The notes under the pieces: generated by a model
Told to the model about the DNA's origin: nothing
Databases searched by the model: none
What the model saw: the letters and a program-made list of their open reading frames with translations, nothing else
Part shown: positions 41,643 to 49,201 of the stretch, piece after piece
How positions within the stretch are numbered: position 1 is the stretch's first letter
Layout of the letters: each line of letters starts with the position of its first letter
Made by a program: the position numbers and the translations under genes
DNA from: Shinella curvata
GTDB taxonomy: Bacteria > Pseudomonadota > Alphaproteobacteria > Rhizobiales > Rhizobiaceae
Assembly: GCF_022899935.1 (NCBI RefSeq)
Contig: NZ_JALJCJ010000003.1
Span: 186,001-250,000 of the forward strand
Length of the DNA stretch: 64,000 nt
Reading direction: 5' to 3'

Positions 41643-42635
41643 ATGGCGGTTCTGGTTACGGGCGGCGCGGGCTATATCGGCAGCCACATGGTTTGGGCGC
41701 TCGTCGATGCCGGCGAGGATGTGGTCGTTCTCGACCGGCTTTCCACCGGCTTCCGCTGGGCGGTCGCGCCCGAGGCGCGCTTCTACGAAGGCGATATCGC
41801 CGATGGTGCGCTGCTTTCCACTATCTTTACCGAGAACAGCATCGACGCGATCATCCATTTCGCCGGCTCGATCATCGTGCCGGAATCGGTCGCCGATCCC
41901 CTCTCTTACTACGAGAACAACACGGTGAAGTCACGGGCGCTGATCGCGGCGGCCGTGGCGGCGAAGGTGCCGCATTTCGTCTTCTCATCGACGGCCGCCG
42001 TATACGGCACGCCCGACGGCACCGAGCCCGTGCTGGAAACAGCCGCACTTCGCCCCGAATCGCCGTACGGCTCCTCCAAGCTGATGACGGAGATCATGCT
42101 GCGCGACACCGCCGCCGCACACGACTTCACCTACACGGCGCTGCGCTACTTCAACGTCGCCGGCGCCGATCCGCGCGGCCGCACCGGACAGTCCGGCGCG
42201 GGCGCCACCCATCTCATCAAGGTGGCAAGCCAGGCAGCCCTTGGCAAACGCGACGGCATGGACGTTTACGGCACGGACTATCCGACGCCCGATGGCACCT
42301 GCATTCGCGACTATATCCATGTCAGCGACCTTGCCAACGCGCATCTCAAGGCCCTGCAGCGCATGCGCGCCGGCGGCGGCTCGATCGTCGCCAACTGCGG
42401 CTATGGCAAGGGCTTCTCGGTGTTGGAAGTGCTCAAGCAGGTCAAGGCCGTGTCGGGTCAGGATTTCCCGGTGCGGTTCGCCGGCCGCCGGCCGGGGGAT
42501 GCCGTGCTGATCGTCGCCAATCCCTCCATCGCGATGAAGGAATTGAACTGGCAGCCGCAGCATGACGATCTCGACTTCATCGTGCGCACGGCGCTCGATT
42601 GGGAAGAGCATCTCGGCAAGCGCAACCAGATCTGA
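41643..42635 (+). CDS. galE: UDP-glucose 4-epimerase
   Basis: 330 residues. It interconverts UDP-glucose and UDP-galactose using tightly bound NAD. The Rossmann motif GGAGYIGSH lies at the start, SSTAAVYG gives the catalytic Ser, SPYGSSK the Tyr-X3-Lys pair, and RYFNVAGADP follows. UDP-galactose would feed exopolysaccharide synthesis, and the surface-polymer island nearby may draw on it. Confidence 0.95.
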   Translation: MAVLVTGGAGYIGSHMVWALVDAGEDVVVLDRLSTGFRWAVAPEARFYEGDIADGALLSTIFTENSIDAIIHFAGSIIVPESVADPLSYYENNTVKSRALIAAAVAAKVPHFVFSSTAAVYGTPDGTEPVLETAALRPESPYGSSKLMTEIMLRDTAAAHDFTYTALRYFNVAGADPRGRTGQSGAGATHLIKVASQAALGKRDGMDVYGTDYPTPDGTCIRDYIHVSDLANAHLKALQRMRAGGGSIVANCGYGKGFSVLEVLKQVKAVSGQDFPVRFAGRRPGDAVLIVANPSIAMKELNWQPQHDDLDFIVRTALDWEEHLGKRNQI

Positions 42636-42651
42636 ACCGCTTCGACAGCGC

Positions 42652-42951
42652 TCAGTCCTCGCCGAGCTGCGCCTTCTCATAGGCGATGGCGTGCTGAATG
42701 AGCTGCGCCCAGATCCCTTCGTAGAAGTCGCCGTCAAGGCCCTGCGCCTGCGCATTGCGGTTGGCGTTGTCGCGCACTTCCTTCACACGCACCGGCACGT
42801 CGGCGGGAATGCCCAGACCAGCCTTGATCTCGGCGGCACGGCGGATGAAGCTCCAACGCTCCTCGAAGAGCGCCATCAGCGCCTGGTCGACCCGGTCGAT
42901 GTTTTCGCGGATATCCGCCATCGTCGTGCAGTCTTCAGCCGTCTTCGCCAT
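42652..42951 (-). CDS. Chorismate mutase (AroQ type)
   Basis: 99 residues from the ATG at 42951 (AAGGAG seven bases upstream). It is an all-helical AroQ-class protein: ADIRENIDRVDQALMALFEER (first helix, in part), RVKEVRDNA and a C-terminal helix. It converts chorismate to prephenate for phenylalanine and tyrosine. It is convergent with galE, with 16 bases between the stops. Confidence 0.9.
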   Translation of the reverse strand: MAKTAEDCTTMADIRENIDRVDQALMALFEERWSFIRRAAEIKAGLGIPADVPVRVKEVRDNANRNAQAQGLDGDFYEGIWAQLIQHAIAYEKAQLGED

Positions 42952-43301
42952 TCCGGTCTCCTTTTGCGAGACCCGGATAGCAGAGGAATGATCGGGGGGA
43001 AAGGCGTCTCGCTGTCGCGGGCGGACCGATGAACATCCGGTACAGGGCGTGCCGAAAAGGGTGTTTTTGCGGGACCCGGAGCGCAGCGTACTTTGGTACG
43101 TGAGCACCGGAAGCACGCGAAAGCGCCATTTGCAGGCCGGCATGGACCGGATGTTCATCGGTCCGAGGCCACATGCAGGCCCGGGGGTTAAGCAAAAGGA
43201 GGGTGCGGTCCTGTCTTTCGCTTGCGGGCCTGCATGCTGGCCGAGGCGGAACCTAGGCATGCAAGCTGGCGCGAAGCTGGATGCAATTACGTTACGTGAA
43301 G
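42952..43301. other. Intergenic region between chorismate mutase and the DUF2474 gene
   Basis: 350 bases with no coding content. A large inverted repeat (43023-43164) fills the middle; the rest shows nothing recognisable apart from an AAGGAG ribosome site for the chorismate mutase gene. Confidence 0.6.
43023..43164. repeat. Large rhizobial-type inverted repeat element
   Basis: Two perfect 19-base inverted arms (43023-43041 and 43146-43164) enclose ~104 bases. The inside carries GAGCGCAGCGTAC, a GTACTTTGGTAC palindrome and GCGCCATTTGCAGGCC, a combination I associate with repeated intergenic elements in rhizobial genomes. It has no open frame, so it is a non-autonomous palindromic element rather than an IS. 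Confidence 0.65.
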
Positions 43302-43415
43302 TTACGTTCCGATCGCTAATTTGATAATCAATCCAAGCCCTGTAACGGCAAGAACCCCAACCGCCCAAAGACCGGCGAACCACAGCAGTTTCTTCGCTGT
43401 CGAAGGCTCCTGCAT
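43302..43415 (-). CDS. DUF2474 small membrane protein of cytochrome bd/CIO oxidase
   Basis: 37 residues with one transmembrane helix (LLWFAGLWAVGVLAVTGLGL) after a short polar start MQEPSTAKK. It is the right size, position and shape for DUF2474, the small subunit-like protein found after cydB in proteobacterial cyanide-insensitive-type oxidase operons. Its ATG overlaps the cydB stop by one base (TGATG). It probably stabilises the oxidase as CydX does in E. coli; function by analogy. Confidence 0.85.
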   Translation of the reverse strand: MQEPSTAKKLLWFAGLWAVGVLAVTGLGLIIKLAIGT

Positions 43416-44419
43416 CAGTGATATCCCTCCTCCGGATCGACCTTGCCGCGAAAGACCCAGTAGGCATAGGCGGTATAGGCGAGGATGACGGGCACCAGCA
43501 CCAGGGCGCCCACCAGCAGGAAGGACAGGCTCTCGTCAGGCGCCGCCGCCTGCCAGATCGTCAGCGAGGCCGGCACGATATAGGGGTAAAAGCTGATGCC
43601 GATGCCGGCGAAGCCGAGCACGAAAAGGCCAAGTGCGGCGAGGAAGGGGCGCGAATCGTGCTTGGTGCTCAGGCCGTGCACCAGAAGCGTGAAGCAGCCG
43701 AGCACGAGGAGCGGCACGAGCAGACTGAAGATCAAGGTCGGCCAGCCGAACCAGCGCTCGAAATAGAGCGGCTCGAGAAAGGGCGTCCACAGGCTGAAGA
43801 CGCCCATCGCCGCAAGCGTGCCGACGCCGGCCTTCAGCGCGTAGCCGCGCGCACGGGCGGCAAGGTCACCGCTCGTCTTCATTACCAGCCAGGTGGCGCC
43901 GAGCAGCGCATAGCCGATGACGAGCGCAAGGCCGGTCGCGATGGAGAAGGGTGTGAGCCAGTCCCACCAGCCACCGGCATAGGCGCGGTCTTCGGCGGGA
44001 ATGCCCTGGACCAGCGCGCCGAGCGCCACGCCCTGCGTGAAGGCGGCGACCATGGACCCGCCGGCAAAGGCGATATCCCAGAGGAACTCGCCGCGCCGGG
44101 TGCGCCAGCGGTATTCGAAGGCGACGCCACGGAAAATGAGGCCGAGCAGCATGAGGATCAGCGGCATGTAGAGTGCCGGCAGGATGGTGGCATAAGCAAG
44201 CGGGAAGACCGCCATCAGCCCGCCGCCCCCCAACACCAGCCAGGTCTCGTTGCCGTCCCAGACGGGCGCCACGGAATTCATCATCACGTCGCGGTCGTGT
44301 TTCTCCTTGAAGAAAGGAAACAGGATGCCGACGCCGAGATCGAAACCATCGAGGATGACATAGGCGAGCACCGCAAAGGCGATGATGGCCGCCCAGATGA
44401 AGGGAAGATCAAGCACCAT
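43415..44419 (-). CDS. cydB: Cytochrome bd-type ubiquinol oxidase subunit II
   Basis: 334 residues with about eight transmembrane helices, integral in the inner membrane. The N-terminal YVILDGFDLGVG and WDGNETWLV motifs are diagnostic for CydB/CioB. I start it at the ATG at 44419, preceded by GGAG, rather than 44440. It overlaps the cydA end by 11 bases. With subunit I it oxidises ubiquinol and reduces oxygen to water at high affinity. Confidence 0.95.
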   Translation of the reverse strand: MVLDLPFIWAAIIAFAVLAYVILDGFDLGVGILFPFFKEKHDRDVMMNSVAPVWDGNETWLVLGGGGLMAVFPLAYATILPALYMPLILMLLGLIFRGVAFEYRWRTRRGEFLWDIAFAGGSMVAAFTQGVALGALVQGIPAEDRAYAGGWWDWLTPFSIATGLALVIGYALLGATWLVMKTSGDLAARARGYALKAGVGTLAAMGVFSLWTPFLEPLYFERWFGWPTLIFSLLVPLLVLGCFTLLVHGLSTKHDSRPFLAALGLFVLGFAGIGISFYPYIVPASLTIWQAAAPDESLSFLLVGALVLVPVILAYTAYAYWVFRGKVDPEEGYH

Positions 44420-45821
44420 GGTGGTGGCTCCGGCTGGCATGGGCGGCGGCGGGGGTGATGCCGGAAGAGCGGATCGGGCCTTCCGTGAGATCGGGTATCG
44501 GATCCCGCGGCAAACGTCCCATCAGACGCAGAATGTAGAAGGTGCCGGCCCCGAAGACGAAGAAATAGACGACAATGAAGGCAATGAGCGATGTCGCGAC
44601 GGCCGGCGCGCCGATGGGCGCAACGGATTGGGCCGTCAGCAGATGGCCGTAGACCGTATAGGGTTGGCGACCGACCTCCGTCGTCACCCAGCCTGCAAGC
44701 ACGGCAACGAAACCGGCAGGGCCCATCAGGACGGCGGCGCGGTGCAGCCAGCGGTTCTCGCCGAGCGTGCCGCGCCAGCGACACCAGAGCGACCAGAGCC
44801 CGAGGCCGAGCATGGCAAAGCCGATGGCGACCATGATGCGGAAAGACCAGAAGACGACGGCGACCGGCGGCTGCAATTCCTTCGGCACCGTGTCGAGCCC
44901 GGCAAGCGGCGCATTCAGATCGTGCTTCAGAATGAGGCTCGACAGTTTCGGGATCTCGATGGCGTAGTCGACACGCTGCGCGGCGGAATTCGGAATGCCG
45001 AAGAGGATCAGCGGCGCACCGTCCGGGTGGCTCTGATAGTGCCCCTCCATCGCCATGACCTTGACCGGCTGGTGCTCCAGCGTGTTGAGCCCGTGCATGT
45101 CCCCGGCGAAGATCTGTATGGGCGCCACGATCGCCGCCATCCACATGGCCATGGAGAACATCTTTTTCGCCCGCTTCGGCGCATCGCCGCGCAGCAGATG
45201 ATAGGCGCCGACCGCGCCGACGACGAGAGCGGTGGTAAGATAGGCGGCCAACACCATGTGCACGAGGCGATAGGGAAAAGACGGGTTGAAGATTACCGCC
45301 CACCAGTCGGTCGGAACGAACTGCCCCGCCTCGTTCACGGAAAAGCCGGCCGGTGTCTGCATCCAGGAATTGGCGGCAAGGATCCAGGTGGCCGAGATCA
45401 GCGTGCCGACGGCGACCATGAGGGTGGCGAAGAAATGCAGCTTCGGGCCGACACGGTTGAGGCCGAACAGCATGACGCCAAGGAAACCGGCTTCGAGGAA
45501 GAACGCCGTCATTACCTCGTAGCCCATCAGGGGGCCTATGACCGGCCCGGCCTTGTCGGAAAAGACGCTCCAGTTCGTGCCGAACTGGTAGGACATGACG
45601 ATGCCCGAGACGACGCCCATGCCGAAGGCGAGCGCAAAAATCGTCTTCCAGAAATTGAAGAGCGCGAAATAGACCTCGTCCTTCGTCCAGAGCCACAGCC
45701 CCTCCAGCACGGCGAGATAGCTCGCAAGCCCGATCGAGAAGGCTGGAAAGATGATGTGAAAAGACACGGTGAAGGCGAACTGGAAGCGGGCAAGCAGCGT
45801 TGCGTCCAACTGTTCAAACAT
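44409..45821 (-). CDS. cydA: Cytochrome bd-type (CIO-like) ubiquinol oxidase subunit I
   Basis: 470 residues, shorter than E. coli CydA (522) because the quinol loop is short, as in cyanide-insensitive oxidases (CioA). The haem-binding regions are seen: ARFQFAFTVSFHIIFPAFSIG at the start in part, GYEVMTAFFLEAGFLG, and GWVTTEVGRQPYTVYG. The ATG at 45821 gives the family N-terminus MFEQLDATLLARF; an in-frame start at 45971 is not plausible. A terminator lies upstream of the gene, so it has its own promoter in 45822-45974. No FNR box was found. Confidence 0.94.
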   Translation of the reverse strand: MFEQLDATLLARFQFAFTVSFHIIFPAFSIGLASYLAVLEGLWLWTKDEVYFALFNFWKTIFALAFGMGVVSGIVMSYQFGTNWSVFSDKAGPVIGPLMGYEVMTAFFLEAGFLGVMLFGLNRVGPKLHFFATLMVAVGTLISATWILAANSWMQTPAGFSVNEAGQFVPTDWWAVIFNPSFPYRLVHMVLAAYLTTALVVGAVGAYHLLRGDAPKRAKKMFSMAMWMAAIVAPIQIFAGDMHGLNTLEHQPVKVMAMEGHYQSHPDGAPLILFGIPNSAAQRVDYAIEIPKLSSLILKHDLNAPLAGLDTVPKELQPPVAVVFWSFRIMVAIGFAMLGLGLWSLWCRWRGTLGENRWLHRAAVLMGPAGFVAVLAGWVTTEVGRQPYTVYGHLLTAQSVAPIGAPAVATSLIAFIVVYFFVFGAGTFYILRLMGRLPRDPIPDLTEGPIRSSGITPAAAHASRSHHHGA

Positions 45822-45974
45822 GGGCCACGTCCTTTCATCAGCCACCGCGCGCCTTCTCAAGCCCGCGGCCGCCGCAAAGGATGCGGTTTCGAACAGATAA
45901 AAGTCAATTCGGCGTACACGCCCACGTTGCCGCACCGCGACAATCGCCCGCGTGCGGCATTTCGCTCTCATCCA

Positions 45975-46016
45975 AAAACAACAAAAAACCTCCGCCGAGG
46001 GGAACGGCGGAGGTTT
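45975..46016 (-). terminator. Intrinsic terminator of the small secreted-protein array
   Basis: An 11- to 12-bp stem (AACCTCCGCCG 45987-45997 with CGGCGGAGGTT 46005-46015) is followed on the minus strand by TTTTTTGTTGTTTTT. It closes the array transcribed from 47538 and separates it from the cydA promoter. Confidence 0.9.
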
Positions 46017-46097
46017 GACAGGCCGGTCTTCAGGAACCGAGACAGAGAGGGGGGGCGCCTCGTGTCAGATCCGGCCCATGGCCGCGGGTCGTCGCGG

Positions 46098-46307
46098 TTA
46101 GTTGCGCGGTGCGCCGTCGCCGTAGCGGTTGGCAGCCGGGTCGATGTAGTCGACGGCACCCTGGGTGGCACCGTTGTTGACCGACGCGGTCGTGGTGCGG
46201 TCAACAGCCGACTGCTGGACGTCTGTACGGCCGAAATTGGGGTTTTCAGCGAAGGCGGCACCAGCAGAGAGCGACAGGGCAGCGATGGTGATTGCGAGCT
46301 TGTTCAT
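46098..46307 (-). CDS. Small secreted protein, array member 1
   Basis: 69 residues. A Sec signal peptide (MNKLAITIAALSLSAGAAFA) is followed by a ~49-residue mature part beginning ENPNFGRTDVQQ and ending DPAANRYGDGAPRN. It resembles short rhizobial secreted proteins of the DUF680 kind, but I am not certain of the family. It is the last of five tandem paralogues on this strand and precedes the terminator. Its ribosome site is AAAGG in a leader shared with members 2 and 3. Confidence 0.85.
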   Translation of the reverse strand: MNKLAITIAALSLSAGAAFAENPNFGRTDVQQSAVDRTTTASVNNGATQGAVDYIDPAANRYGDGAPRN

Positions 46308-46338
46308 GATCTTAAACCTTTCGAATTTGGGAGGATCA

Positions 46339-46361
46339 GCCGACCGGACCGGCCGGTCGGC
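46339..46361 (-). repeat. Conserved spacer hairpin, copy 1
   Basis: GCCGACCGG (46339-46347) pairs with CCGGTCGGC (46353-46361) over 9 bp with a 5-base loop, within the leader upstream of array member 1. No T run follows on the minus strand. Confidence 0.75.
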
Positions 46362-46384
46362 GAAGGGCCTGCGTCAGGCGTTGA

Positions 46385-46609
46385 TTAACGACCGGCGTAG
46401 GGAGCGCCGTCACCGTAGCGAGCACGCGAGGAGGTATCCTGGTTGGAAGCACTCTGGACGGCATAACCGTTGCCGGACTTGATCGAGGCCGTGGTGGACT
46501 GATCGACAGCCGACGGCTGAACGTCGGTGCGGCCGAGGTTGGGATTTTCGGCGAAAGCGGCACCGGCAGAGAGCGACAGGGCGGCGATAGCGATTGCGAA
46601 CTTGTTCAT
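46385..46609 (-). CDS. Small secreted protein, array member 2
   Basis: 74 residues: signal peptide MNKFAIAIAALSLSAGAAFA, mature part starting ENPNLGRTDVQPS and ending RARYGDGAPYAGR. The product is identical to that of array member 4 (46991-47215), with only two silent base differences in 225, so one is a very recent copy or was homogenised by gene conversion. An in-frame start at 46714 crosses the neighbour's spacer and is rejected. Confidence 0.87.
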   Translation of the reverse strand: MNKFAIAIAALSLSAGAAFAENPNLGRTDVQPSAVDQSTTASIKSGNGYAVQSASNQDTSSRARYGDGAPYAGR

Positions 46610-46639
46610 GGTCTTAACCTTTCGAATTTGGGAGGATCG

Positions 46640-46662
46640 GCCGACCAGACCTGCCGGTCGGC
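46640..46662 (-). repeat. Conserved spacer hairpin, copy 2
   Basis: GCCGACC (46640-46646) pairs with GGTCGGC (46656-46662); the inner part differs from copies 1 and 3, shortening the stem to 7 bp. Confidence 0.65.
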
Positions 46663-46685
46663 TATGTGTCTCTGTGGCGTGTCGA

Positions 46686-46913
46686 TCAACGGCCGGCGTA
46701 AGGAGCGCCGTCACCGTAGCGAGCCCTGGTATCGGCCACTTCCTGCTGGGCGACGACAGCGTCGCTGTTACCGGACTTGATCGAAGCCGTTACGGAATGG
46801 TCGACAGCCGGCTGGCTGGCTTGGAAATCGCTGCGGCCGAGGCTGGGGTTTTCAGCGAAAGCGGCACCGGCGGAGAGCGACAGGGCGGCGATGGCGATTG
46901 CGAGCTTGTTCAT
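46686..46913 (-). CDS. Small secreted protein, array member 3
   Basis: 75 residues: signal peptide as in the other members, mature part starting ENPSLGRSDFQASQ and ending TRARYGDGAPYAGR. The central part (HSVTASIKSGNSDAVVAQQE) differs from members 2 and 4 while both ends are conserved, so the ends are the constrained parts. The leader upstream carries hairpin copy 3. Confidence 0.86.
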   Translation of the reverse strand: MNKLAIAIAALSLSAGAAFAENPSLGRSDFQASQPAVDHSVTASIKSGNSDAVVAQQEVADTRARYGDGAPYAGR

Positions 46914-46944
46914 GATCTTAAACCTTTCGAATTTGGGAGGATCA

Positions 46945-46967
46945 GCCGACCGGGCCTGCCGGTCGGC
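46945..46967 (-). repeat. Conserved spacer hairpin, copy 3
   Basis: GCCGACCGG (46945-46953) pairs with CCGGTCGGC (46959-46967), a 9-bp stem with loop GCCTG, at the same distance from array member 3's start as copy 1 is from member 1. Confidence 0.75.
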
Positions 46968-46990
46968 GAGGGAACTGCGTGAGGCGTCGA

Positions 46991-47215
46991 TTAACGACCG
47001 GCGTAGGGAGCACCGTCACCGTAGCGAGCACGCGAGGAGGTATCCTGGTTGGAAGCACTCTGGACGGCATAACCGTTGCCGGACTTGATCGAGGCCGTGG
47101 TGGACTGATCGACAGCCGACGGCTGAACGTCGGTGCGGCCGAGGTTGGGATTTTCGGCGAAAGCGGCACCGGCAGAGAGCGACAGGGCGGCGATGGCGAT
47201 TGCGAACTTGTTCAT
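46991..47215 (-). CDS. Small secreted protein, array member 4
   Basis: 74 residues, protein identical to member 2; the two coding sequences differ at two positions, both silent. The upstream leader differs from the others (TAGGAAAGAGTAAGACC before the ATG), so the duplication boundary lies close to the start codon. Confidence 0.87.
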   Translation of the reverse strand: MNKFAIAIAALSLSAGAAFAENPNLGRTDVQPSAVDQSTTASIKSGNGYAVQSASNQDTSSRARYGDGAPYAGR

Positions 47216-47289
47216 GGTCTTACTCTTTCCTATCTGATGGGGAGCGGTCGGCCTTCCGGCGCGCTCCGGGCTTGTTTCTGGCGTTTTGC

Positions 47290-47538
47290 TCAGCGGCTTG
47301 CGTAGGGAGCGCCGTCGCCGTAGCGATTGGCAGCAGGGTCGATGTGATCGACGACGCCGTCGGTTGCGGCCGGGCGTGCCATATGCCCAACCGAAGAAGT
47401 GACCGTCTGGTCGGTAATCGACTGGCCGGCTTTCGGGCCGGAGGTGAAGACATCGGTGCGTCCTGCATAGGGGTTTTCCGCAAAGGCGGATCCGGCCGTA
47501 AGGGCGAGCAGGGCGGTGGCAACAACGAGCTTCTTCAT
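47290..47538 (-). CDS. Small secreted protein, array member 5 (promoter-proximal, most diverged)
   Basis: 82 residues from the ATG at 47538. The signal peptide (MKKLVVATALLALTAGSAFA) is followed by ENPYAGRTDVFTSGPKAGQS and ends DHIDPAANRYGDGAPYASR, sharing the C-terminal DPAANRYGDGAP with member 1. It is the first gene of the array and probably the oldest paralogue. Confidence 0.86.
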   Translation of the reverse strand: MKKLVVATALLALTAGSAFAENPYAGRTDVFTSGPKAGQSITDQTVTSSVGHMARPAATDGVVDHIDPAANRYGDGAPYASR

Positions 47539-47625
47539 GGTGGTATTTCCTTTTGTTCTTGCGATGCTCTCCAAGAGGTTGCCCCTGAAGACCCCTTTGA
47601 TATGGACCCTCATTAAATGGTACGC

Positions 47626-47666
47626 AAGTTTGAGGGCGGTAAACTAATTGTCAATGAAACGTTGAC
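47626..47666 (-). promoter_or_regulatory. Candidate promoter/operator of the small secreted-protein array
   Basis: On the minus strand TTGACA (47649-47654) is followed after 17 bases by a weak AAACTT. The -35 is embedded in the inverted repeat GTCAA-N7-TTGAC (47650-47666), which could be an operator. It lies ~88 bases upstream of array member 5's start. Confidence 0.35.
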
Positions 47667-47975
47667 GATCAAAGCACCGTTTTGAACGGCCTCGCGGCGC
47701 ACGGAAAAGCGCCCCGGCAACAGGTATCAACCCGCCCGGACGCTCAGTCCATCTCTTTGATTTTCATTATTTTTATGCGTCGAAACTCGATCCGAGACGC
47801 GGGCATTCATCCCTCGTCAAGAATTGTGGCACAGGAAGGCCAACTGGCAATTTCAAGGTTTTGAGGCTCGTGGCCGATCACATCCACGTGCTTTTTCGAG
47901 GGCACGAAAGGCAGGTTTCAAGGGTGGACGAGTCATGGAAAATGACGAAAAGGTGGCAAAACGGCCTGCCACCCC

Positions 47976-48022
47976 TTGCAAGCGGCACCGGATTCGCGAT
48001 GCGCAAACCCGGTCACTTGCAA
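47976..48022. repeat. Imperfect inverted repeat downstream of the M20 gene
   Basis: TTGCAAGCGGCACCGG (47976-47991) is the imperfect inverse of CCGGTCACTTGCAA (48009-48022). A T run lies on the wrong side for termination of the M20 transcript, so it is probably not an intrinsic terminator. Confidence 0.45.
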
Positions 48023-48030
48023 AAAACCAG

Positions 48031-49200
48031 TCAGGCAGCCCGCAGATAGTGCTCGGCGAGCTCCGTCCAAAAGGCGGCGCCGACCGGAAGCAGGTCGTCG
48101 TTGAAATTATAGCCGGGGTGATGCAGCGATTTGTCGTTTTCGCCACTCTTGCCGCCCAGAAAGAAATAGGTGCCCGGGCGTTCCTTCAGCATATAGGCGA
48201 AATCCTCGCTGCCCATGAAGGGGCGCTCGAGGTCTACAACCTTGTCGGCGCCGGCAAAACGGATCGCCAGGTCGCGCACGAGGTCGGTCTCCGCCTTGTG
48301 GTTGATGGTCGCGTCGTAGAAGCGCTGGTAGTTGACAGTGGCGCTCATGCCGTAGCTCTCGGCCTGCCGTTCGGCGATGAGCCGGATGCGGCGCTCCAGT
48401 TCGTCGCGTACGCCGGGATCGAAGGAGCGGATGCCAAGCACGATTTCCGCACGGCTCGGGATGATGTTGCTCGCCGAACCCGAATGGAACGAGCCGACCG
48501 TCACGACCGTCGGATCGAGCGGGTGGATGTTGCGCGAGACGATGGTCTGCAGCGCCATGACGATGGAGGCGCCGCAGACGATCGGGTCCAGCGTCTCCTG
48601 CGGTTCGGCCCCGTGGCCGCCGACGCCATTGACCGTGATGCGCGCTTCATCGACGGCCGCCATGATCGGCCCCTCGCGCAGCGCGAACTGGCCGAAGGGC
48701 AGGTTCGGCTCGTTGTGCAGCCCGAAGACGGCATCGCAGGGGAACTGGGTAAACAGCCCCTCCTCCACCATGATCCTGGCGCCGCCAAAATTTTCCTCGG
48801 CCGGCTGGAAGATCAGGTGCACGGTGCCGTCGAAATTGCGCCGCTCGGCAATCGCCTTGGCCGCGCCCAGAAGCATGGTCGTATGACCGTCATGGCCGCA
48901 GGCATGCATCTTGCCGGGAGTCTTGCTGGCATAGGGCAGGCCCGTTTCCTCGAAGATCGGCAGGGCATCGATATCGGCGCGGATGCCAATGGACTTGCGG
49001 CCGGTGCCGTTGGTCAGCGTCGCAACGAGGCCGGTCGTCGCGAGACCGCGCGTCACTTTATATCCGTAGCTTTCCAGATGGCGGGCGATGACATCCGAGG
49101 TGCGAAACTCCTCAAGGCCGAGTTCGGGATGTTCGTGCAGATCGCGGCGGATCGCCACCAGCTCGGGCATGGAATTTTGAAGAGACGTATGAATGGACAT
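48031..49200 (-). CDS. M20 family metallopeptidase / amidohydrolase
   Basis: 389 residues from the ATG at 49200, overlapping the region of the permease stop. The di-metal site motifs are visible: ADIDALPI, HACGHDGHTTML, and PAEENFGGA, then MGSEDFAYML. M20D enzymes cleave N-acyl amino acids (hippurate, indole-acetyl amino acids, N-acetyl amino acids) in the cytoplasm. As last gene of an ABC importer operon for a basic amino acid it may release arginine or a derivative from an acylated form brought in by the transporter. Confidence 0.92.
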   Translation of the reverse strand: MSIHTSLQNSMPELVAIRRDLHEHPELGLEEFRTSDVIARHLESYGYKVTRGLATTGLVATLTNGTGRKSIGIRADIDALPIFEETGLPYASKTPGKMHACGHDGHTTMLLGAAKAIAERRNFDGTVHLIFQPAEENFGGARIMVEEGLFTQFPCDAVFGLHNEPNLPFGQFALREGPIMAAVDEARITVNGVGGHGAEPQETLDPIVCGASIVMALQTIVSRNIHPLDPTVVTVGSFHSGSASNIIPSRAEIVLGIRSFDPGVRDELERRIRLIAERQAESYGMSATVNYQRFYDATINHKAETDLVRDLAIRFAGADKVVDLERPFMGSEDFAYMLKERPGTYFFLGGKSGENDKSLHHPGYNFNDDLLPVGAAFWTELAEHYLRAA

Positions 49201-49201
49201 A

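Larger units (their letters stand above)
47539..48030. other. Intergenic region before the small secreted-protein array
   Basis: 492 bases without a credible gene. It holds the likely array promoter/operator near 47649-47666 and an imperfect inverted repeat at 47976-48022 just after the M20 gene. Small frames are unconvincing. Confidence 0.55.

Noticed and set aside
45822-45974. FNR/Anr box upstream of cydA
   Set aside because: No TTGAT-N4-ATCAA-like sequence found; only a lone TTGACT -35-like hexamer without a fitting -10.
46098-47538. CRISPR-like or tandem DNA repeat interpretation of the small-gene array
   Set aside because: The repeated units are ~300 bases, coding, with signal peptides and ribosome sites; they are duplicated genes, not spacers and short repeats.
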